DNA of 34,913 nt, from positions 1 through 34,913 of the forward strand of contig NZ_BNBT01000091.1 in the NCBI RefSeq assembly GCF_014656095.1, given 5' to 3'. Each line of letters starts with the position of its first letter. Position 1 is the first letter of the stretch. This document shows positions 31,024-34,913 of this stretch, piece by piece. The notes under the pieces are model-generated. The model searched no databases. It was not told the DNA's origin and saw only the letters and a program-made list of their open reading frames with translations. The translations under genes and the position numbers were made by a program. This DNA is from Streptomyces longispororuber. Lineage in GTDB: Bacteria; Actinomycetota; Actinomycetes; Streptomycetales; Streptomycetaceae.

Positions 31024-31044
31024 CATCCCCGGCATCCTGGGGGC

Positions 31045-32034
31045 ATGACGACTTCAAGCGGTGGCGGTACGGACACTCCGGCGCGGCTCCTGACGCTCCT
31101 CTCGCTCCTGCAGACCCCGCGGGAGTGGCCCGGCGGGGAACTCGCCGACCGGCTGGGGGTGTCGCGGCGCACGGTGCGGCGGGACATCGACCGGCTGCGG
31201 GAGCTGGGCTATCCCGTGCAGGCGTCGCAGGGCGCGGCCGGGGGGTACCGGCTCGTCGCGGGCAAGGCGATGCCGCCGCTGGTCCTCGACGACGAGGAGG
31301 CCGTGGCCATCGCCGTCGGGCTGCGGGCCGGGGCGGGGCACGCGGTGGAGGGCGTGGAGGAAGCGTCGGTGCGGGCGCTGGCCAAACTGGAACAGGTGCT
31401 GCCGTCGCGGCTGCGGCACCGCGTGGCCGCGCTCGGGGCGGCCACGATGTCGCTGGCCAGCGGGGACGGGGCGCGGGTCGCGCCGGAGACGCTGACGACG
31501 ATGGCGTCGGCGACGGCCGGGCGCGAGCGGCTGCGGTTCGCGTACGAGGCCAAGGACGGGACGCCGTCGCGGCGCCTCACCGAACCGCACCGGCTCGTGT
31601 CCACGGGGCGCCGCTGGTACCTGGTGGCGTACGACCTGGACCGGGAGGACTGGCGTACGTTCCGGGTGGACCGGGTGTCGGAGCCGTTCGCCACGGGGGT
31701 GCGGTTCGCTCCGCGGATGCTGCCGGGGGGCAGCGCGGAGGCGTACGTGCGGCGCAGCGTGCTGCCGCGGCGGCAGGAGTCCGCGGCGTACGACGTGGAC
31801 GTGGAGTTCCAGGCACCGGCGGCCGAAGTGGCGCGGCGGCTGCCGCCGTCCCTGGGGGAGGTGACCGAGGTCGCGGAGGGGCGCTGCCGGCTGCGGGGGG
31901 CGGTGACCGAGCCGGTGGAGTGGGTGGCGGTGCGGTTGCTGTGGGTGGAGTGCGACTTCGCTGTGCGCGGGCCCGGGGAGCTGGTGACCCGGGTACGCGA
32001 CCTGGGCCGTCGCCTCACCGCCGCCGCGAGCTGA
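31045..32034 (+). CDS. HTH/WYL-domain transcriptional regulator
   Basis: A 329-residue regulator. The N-terminal winged helix is RLLTLLSLLQTPREWPGGEL with ADRLGVSRRTVRRDIDRLRE and LGYPVQASQGAAGGYRL (residues 14-70). A WYL ligand-binding domain follows at about 140-215, here ETLTTMASATAGRERLRFAY, EPHRLVSTGRRWYLVAYDLD and WRTFRVDRVSEP; the core WYL reads WYLVAYD. The WCX extension (YDVDVEFQAPAAEVARRLPP and VEWVAVRLLWVECDF) completes the usual architecture. WYL proteins sense oligonucleotides or small molecules. It is divergent from the MFS exporter and probably represses it through the paired AGGAC/GTCCT sites. A large repeat-filled region follows. ATG 31045 has only a G-rich ribosome site. Confidence 0.9.
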   Translation: MTTSSGGGTDTPARLLTLLSLLQTPREWPGGELADRLGVSRRTVRRDIDRLRELGYPVQASQGAAGGYRLVAGKAMPPLVLDDEEAVAIAVGLRAGAGHAVEGVEEASVRALAKLEQVLPSRLRHRVAALGAATMSLASGDGARVAPETLTTMASATAGRERLRFAYEAKDGTPSRRLTEPHRLVSTGRRWYLVAYDLDREDWRTFRVDRVSEPFATGVRFAPRMLPGGSAEAYVRRSVLPRRQESAAYDVDVEFQAPAAEVARRLPPSLGEVTEVAEGRCRLRGAVTEPVEWVAVRLLWVECDFAVRGPGELVTRVRDLGRRLTAAAS

Positions 32035-32224
32035 GCCCCGCTGCCGCGGGCCCGCCCTCCTCGGGCCGGGCCCTGCTGCCCCGCGGCCGGGGCCGCACCC
32101 GACCGGGCCCGGGACCGCCCCCTCGGGCCGAGCCCCGCTGACCGGGTGCGGTCCCTTCGGCTGCGCCTGTACGGGGGCCTGCGGCCTCACCGCGGTCTCC
32201 GGCCGAACCCTGCCGCCGCCGAGC
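32035..32224. other. GC-rich non-coding segment after WYL regulator
   Basis: This segment has GGGCC/GGCCC-rich inverted repeats and a duplicated phrase, CCTCGGGCCGGGCCCTGCTG versus CCTCGGGCCGAGCCCCGCTG. Several GC hairpins could end transcription of the WYL gene. I see no coding character. Confidence 0.4.
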
Positions 32225-32817
32225 ACCCCCGCCGCGCTGAGCGCGGCACCTCCCACCCACCCACCCGTACAACCCACCCACAGGGCAAGCCCCGACGCCC
32301 CCACCCCACACCTTCCGTCCGCTCAGCGCCCCCAGACCGTACGCGCCCACACCCCGAGCAGCACCACGACGCCCGCGGCCCCTGACCGGCCAAGGCGACC
32401 GCCGCGCTCCGCGCGGCACATCTCCCACCCACCCACCCGCACAACCCCACCCACACAGCCGGCCCCGACGCCCCCACCCCACACCTTCCGTCCGCTCAGC
32501 GCCCCCAGACCGTACGCGCCCACACCCCGAGCAGCACCACGAAACCTGCGGCCCAGACCCGTCAAGGCCGCCGCGCTCCGCGCGGCATGCTTCCCACCCA
32601 CCCGCCCACACAACCCCACCCACAGGGCAGACCCCGACGCCCCCACACAACACCCTCCGTCCGCTCCGCGCTCGCGGACCGTACGCGCCCACGCCCCGAG
32701 CAGCACCGCGACGCCCGCGGCCCCTGACCCGCCAAGGCGACCGCCGCGCTCCGCGCGGCACATCTCCCACCAGACACACCCCGTCCGCTCAGCGCCCGCG
32801 GACCGTACGAAGGCGGG
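32225..32817. repeat. about 172-nt tandem array between WYL regulator and hrdD
   Basis: The phrase CCGTCCGCT starts at 32315, 32488, 32657 and 32781, giving unit lengths of 173, 169 and 124 nt (the last deleted by about 48 nt). Each unit begins with an inverted repeat, CCGCGC-NNN-GCGCGG (at about 32230, 32402, 32571, 32747). This is followed by a C/A-rich tract of CCCACCCACC, then CCCCGACGCCCCCAC, the CCGTCCGCTCAGCGCCC phrase and GACCGTACGCGCCCACRCCC with CGAGCAGCACC. Two units (starts 32421 and 32763, minus) have an ATG in the same place. No established gene lies inside. Confidence 0.9.
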
Positions 32818-33001
32818 ACACCCGACAGGAGAATGCAGCAGCAGCCACCGGCGGGGGTGGTCACCACACACGTACCGGCGGCACCCCGAAATCCCGAAGC
32901 ACGCTGCCCCCAAGCCACCGAGGGGACAACCCACCCACGGACCCGCAGGCCGCGAAGCCGCCGCCGCCCGCAGGGCAGCTTCCACCGTTCGGCCGGCCGC
33001 C
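32818..33001. other. non-coding segment downstream of hrdD
   Basis: No gene is visible here and there is no strong T-tailed terminator. It separates the repeat array from the hrdD stop codon. Confidence 0.4.
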
Positions 33002-34006
33002 CTAGGCCACCGCGTCGAAGCCCGTGTCCCGTGCCAGCTTCTTCAGTTCGAGCAGCGCGTGCTTCTCGATCTGGCGGATGCGCTCGCGCGTCAGGCCGTG
33101 CTCCTTGCCGACCTCCGTGAGCGTCCGCTCGCGGCCGTCGTCGATGCCGTACCGCATCTTGATGATGGAGGCCGTGCGCTGGTCGAGGCGGCCGATGAGG
33201 TCGTCCAGCTCCTCGCTGCGCAGCAGCGTGAGGACGGACTGCTCCGGGGAGACGGCCGAGGTGTCCTCAAGGAGGTCCCCGAACTGGGTCTCGCCCTCGT
33301 CGTCCACCGACATGTTCAGCGAGACGGGGTCGCGGGCCCAGTCGAGGACGTCGACGACGCGCTCGGGGGTCGACGACAGCTCGGCGGCGATCTCGGCGGG
33401 CTCCGGCTCACGGCCGTGCTCGCGGTTGAACTCGCGCTGCACGCGGCGGATCCGGCCCAGCTCCTCCACCAGGTGGACGGGGAGCCGGATGGTGCGGGAC
33501 TGGTCGGCTATGGAGCGCGTGATGGCCTGGCGGATCCACCAGGTGGCGTACGTGGAGAACTTGAAGCCCTTGGCGTAGTCGAACTTCTCGACCGCGCGGA
33601 CCAGGCCCGCGTTGCCCTCCTGGATGAGGTCGAGCAGGGGCAGACCGCTGCGCGGGTACCTGCGGGCTACGGCGACGACCAGGCGCAGGTTCGACCGGAT
33701 GAAGATGTCCTTGGCCCGCTCGCCCTCGGCCACCAGGGCGCGCAGCTCCTCCTCGGAGGCGGCGACGGCCGACTTCTCCTCGACCTCGCCCTCCAGGATC
33801 TTCTGCGCGTACACCCCGGCCTCGATGATCTGGGACAGCTCGACCTCCCTCGCGGCGTCGAGCAGGGGCGTGCGTGCGATCTCGTCGAGGTACATGCCGA
33901 CCAGGTCGCGGTCGGCGATCTCGCCGCCAGATGCGCGAACACTGCGGGCCGCGTCGGTCTCACCGGTGTCGGCGGACGTACGACGGGCGACGGCACGGGT
34001 TGCCAT
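33002..34006 (-). CDS. hrdD: RNA polymerase sigma factor HrdD (group 2 sigma-70)
   Basis: A 334-residue group 2 sigma factor, non-essential in Streptomyces but nearly identical to HrdB in promoter recognition. Region 1.2 is DLVGMYLDEIARTPLLDAAR. Region 2 is NLRLVVAVARRYPRSGLPLL, DLIQEGNAGLVRAVEKFDY and KGFKFSTYATWWIRQAITRS. Region 3 is LPVHLVEELGRIRRVQREFN. Region 4.2 contains RTLTEVGKEHGLTRERIRQI ahead of EKHALLELKKL. The lack of the long N-terminal extension separates it from HrdB. Among group 2 factors, size and the ending GFDAVA suit HrdD (SCO3202 in S. coelicolor, from memory) rather than HrdA or HrdC. A sigma-R promoter lies upstream, linking it to thiol-oxidative stress. Confidence 0.9.
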   Translation of the reverse strand: MATRAVARRTSADTGETDAARSVRASGGEIADRDLVGMYLDEIARTPLLDAAREVELSQIIEAGVYAQKILEGEVEEKSAVAASEEELRALVAEGERAKDIFIRSNLRLVVAVARRYPRSGLPLLDLIQEGNAGLVRAVEKFDYAKGFKFSTYATWWIRQAITRSIADQSRTIRLPVHLVEELGRIRRVQREFNREHGREPEPAEIAAELSSTPERVVDVLDWARDPVSLNMSVDDEGETQFGDLLEDTSAVSPEQSVLTLLRSEELDDLIGRLDQRTASIIKMRYGIDDGRERTLTEVGKEHGLTRERIRQIEKHALLELKKLARDTGFDAVA

Positions 34007-34134
34007 GCGTGCTCCCTTGCGTGGTTGTCACTGGTCGGTCCGGCTGGGACCACTGGTCCGGACGGGCCGGGCGGTCCAGGTGTGGACCTGTGGTAAACGG
34101 CACACCTTCCCAGGTGCCCCGCATCTGCTGGAAA

Positions 34135-34162
34135 CAACGACTGGAATCCGGACAGAATTCCC
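34135..34162 (-). promoter_or_regulatory. sigma-R dependent promoter of hrdD
   Basis: On the minus strand GGGAAT (34162-34157) is followed by exactly 18 nt and GTTG (34138-34135). This is the consensus of promoters read by the thiol-stress factor SigR (GGAAT-N18-GTT). It ends 129 nt upstream of the hrdD ATG. hrdD is a known SigR target in S. coelicolor (from memory). Confidence 0.85.
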
Positions 34163-34222
34163 AAGCCGCACATCCATTTTCGTGATCATGCAGTACCCTG
34201 TCCGGCCACACAGGGAGGGCAC

Positions 34223-34840
34223 GTGGCACAGGAGCCCGCAGAGGTGCAGGTCAGACCGGGCGTGGAGGGGGACCTCACCGCTCTCACGGACCTCTACAAC
34301 CACTACGTCCGTGAGACCGCCATCACATTCGACACCGTCCCGTTCCTGCCGGAAGAGAGACGCCCTTGGCTGCTCTCCCACCCCAAAGACGGCCCCCACC
34401 GCCTCTTGGTTGCTCAGAGCGGCGAAGGGGGTGAAACGGATGAACCGGGTGAAGCAGGTGAACTCGGGAAATCCTCACGAGGCAGTGCGCGGAGGGAAGC
34501 GGGCGGCGGCACGGCACCCCGCATCCTCGGCTACGCCACCTCCAGCCCCCTGCGTCCCAAGCCCGCGTACGCCACCTCCGTCGAGGTCAGCGTGTACTGC
34601 GCGCCCGAGGCGGCCGGGCGCGGTGTCGGCACGCTGCTGTACCGCCGTCTCCTCGCCGCCCTGGAGGGCGAGGACGTGCACCGGGCCTACGCCGGGATCG
34701 CCCTGCCCAACCCGGCGTCGGTGCGGCTGCACGAGCGGTTCGGCTTCCGGCACCTGGGGACGTACCGGGAGGTGGGGCGGAAGTTCGGGCGCTACTGGGA
34801 CGTGGCCTGGTACGAGCTGCCCCTAGGGCCAAGGGACTAG
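34223..34840 (+). CDS. GNAT acetyltransferase, phosphinothricin/methionine-sulfoximine type
   Basis: A 205-residue N-acetyltransferase of the PAT/Bar/YncA kind, which acetylates phosphinothricin, methionine sulfoximine or related amino acids. It has VRPGVEGDLTALTDLYNHYV, RETAITFDTVPF (family N-terminal blocks), then GYATSSPLRPKPAYATSVEV and SVYCAPEAAGRGVGTLLYRR (acetyl-CoA loop A-G-R-G-V-G). The end is AYAGIALPNPASVRLHERFG plus FRHLGTYREVGRKFGRYWDV. A charged, Gly/Glu-rich insert of about 30 residues (GEGGETDEPGEAGELGKSSR and more, from about residue 67) breaks the usual short loop before GYA; family members are normally about 170-180 aa. GTG 34223 has GGGAGG 7 nt upstream. The gene is divergent from hrdD, and its stop TAG may lie in an IS target site. 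Confidence 0.87.
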   Translation: MAQEPAEVQVRPGVEGDLTALTDLYNHYVRETAITFDTVPFLPEERRPWLLSHPKDGPHRLLVAQSGEGGETDEPGEAGELGKSSRGSARREAGGGTAPRILGYATSSPLRPKPAYATSVEVSVYCAPEAAGRGVGTLLYRRLLAALEGEDVHRAYAGIALPNPASVRLHERFGFRHLGTYREVGRKFGRYWDVAWYELPLGPRD

Positions 34841-34913
34841 GCCGTTTCCTTCGGATCATCGTGCCGACCAGATGAAGATGGCCGCGATGTGGAGTCCGGC
34901 GAGGTAGATGGTG
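34841..34913 (-). mobile_element. probable IS5-type insertion sequence, one end
   Basis: It begins directly after the CTAG that ends the acetyltransferase gene. The outermost bases GCCGTTTCCTTCGGATCATC would be the terminal repeat. CTAG fits the YTAR target site of the IS5 group. The other end lies outside the window, so inverted repeats and target duplication cannot be confirmed. Confidence 0.5.
34856..34913 (-). CDS. transposase C-terminal fragment (IS5-like), runs off window
   Basis: The minus strand at the right edge reads TIYLAGLHIAAIFIWSAR followed by a stop (TGA 34858-34856). YLAGLH-AA-IFIWSAR is, from memory, the usual C-terminus of Streptomyces IS5-family (DDE) transposases. Only 18 codons are present, so completeness cannot be judged. 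The downstream sequence GATGATCCGAAGGAAACGGC would be the element's end, abutting the acetyltransferase stop codon. Confidence 0.7.
   Translation of the reverse strand, partial: TIYLAGLHIAAIFIWSAR

Noticed and set aside
32225..32817. CRISPR array
   Set aside because: Units are about 170 nt and similar throughout, with no short repeats alternating with unique spacers and no cas genes.

Overview
The window is very GC-rich (roughly 72% by eye), uses GTG starts freely, and carries genes characteristic of the genus Streptomyces: the sigma factor HrdD, the divisome membrane protein SepX/GlpR, a DUF6227 protein, twin-arginine signals and WYL/DeoR regulators. It looks like core chromosome rather than a mobile island. 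From memory, hrdD and its neighbours match the S. coelicolor region around SCO3178-SCO3203. The galU/moeA/rimJ/glpR/5-FCL/FmdB/mscL gene content also recalls the M. tuberculosis Rv0985c-Rv0996 neighbourhood. Neither comparison was computed.

Layout. 1-1632: 5' end of a Tat-exported protein, exonuclease III (xthA) and a GNAT acetyltransferase. 1775-1894: a strong bidirectional hairpin and tRNA-Ala(CGC). 1998-7728 (minus): galU, moeA/glp, moaC, mogA, a RimJ-type acetyltransferase and sepX/glpR. This joins molybdenum-cofactor genes to an actinobacterial cell-division module, Glp plus its receptor. 7824-11447: 5-formyltetrahydrofolate cyclo-ligase and a large penicillin-acylase-type hydrolase, convergent on a perfect palindromic terminator. 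11675-15314: K+/H+ antiporter, MFS transporter and a CIRCE-controlled FmdB/Ruc-like zinc-ribbon protein. 15522-18449: MTA phosphorylase, SAF-domain protein, MscL and a small conserved protein. 18704-24537: LtrA-like membrane protein, P1 peptidase, L,D-transpeptidase lipoprotein, DUF6227 protein and two small conserved proteins. 24633-29077 (minus): the fructose operon fruR-fruK-fruA. 29334-32034: MFS exporter divergent from a WYL regulator. 33002-34840: hrdD divergent from a PAT-like acetyltransferase. The window ends in the 3' end of a probable IS5-type transposase.

The most unusual general property is the amount of short tandem-repeat DNA. It lies between genes (an 18/54-nt array inside the fru operon, about 172-nt units upstream of hrdD's 3' end, 13-nt units before the L,D-transpeptidase, 10-nt units after mtnP). 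It also lies inside genes as in-frame repeats (penicillin acylase spacer, MtnP N-terminus, FruA linker, MFS tail, SAF-protein N-terminus). Clear regulatory signals include a CIRCE-like HrcA operator abutting the ribosome site of fmdB/ruc, a near-perfect sigma-R promoter upstream of hrdD, paired AGGAC/GTCCT inverted repeats in the MFS/WYL divergon, and two genes that appear to start at CTG.

I see no wholly new multi-gene system. The best candidates for undescribed biology are the repeat array between fruK and fruA, the repeat array between the WYL regulator and hrdD, and the low-complexity insert in the acylase spacer.
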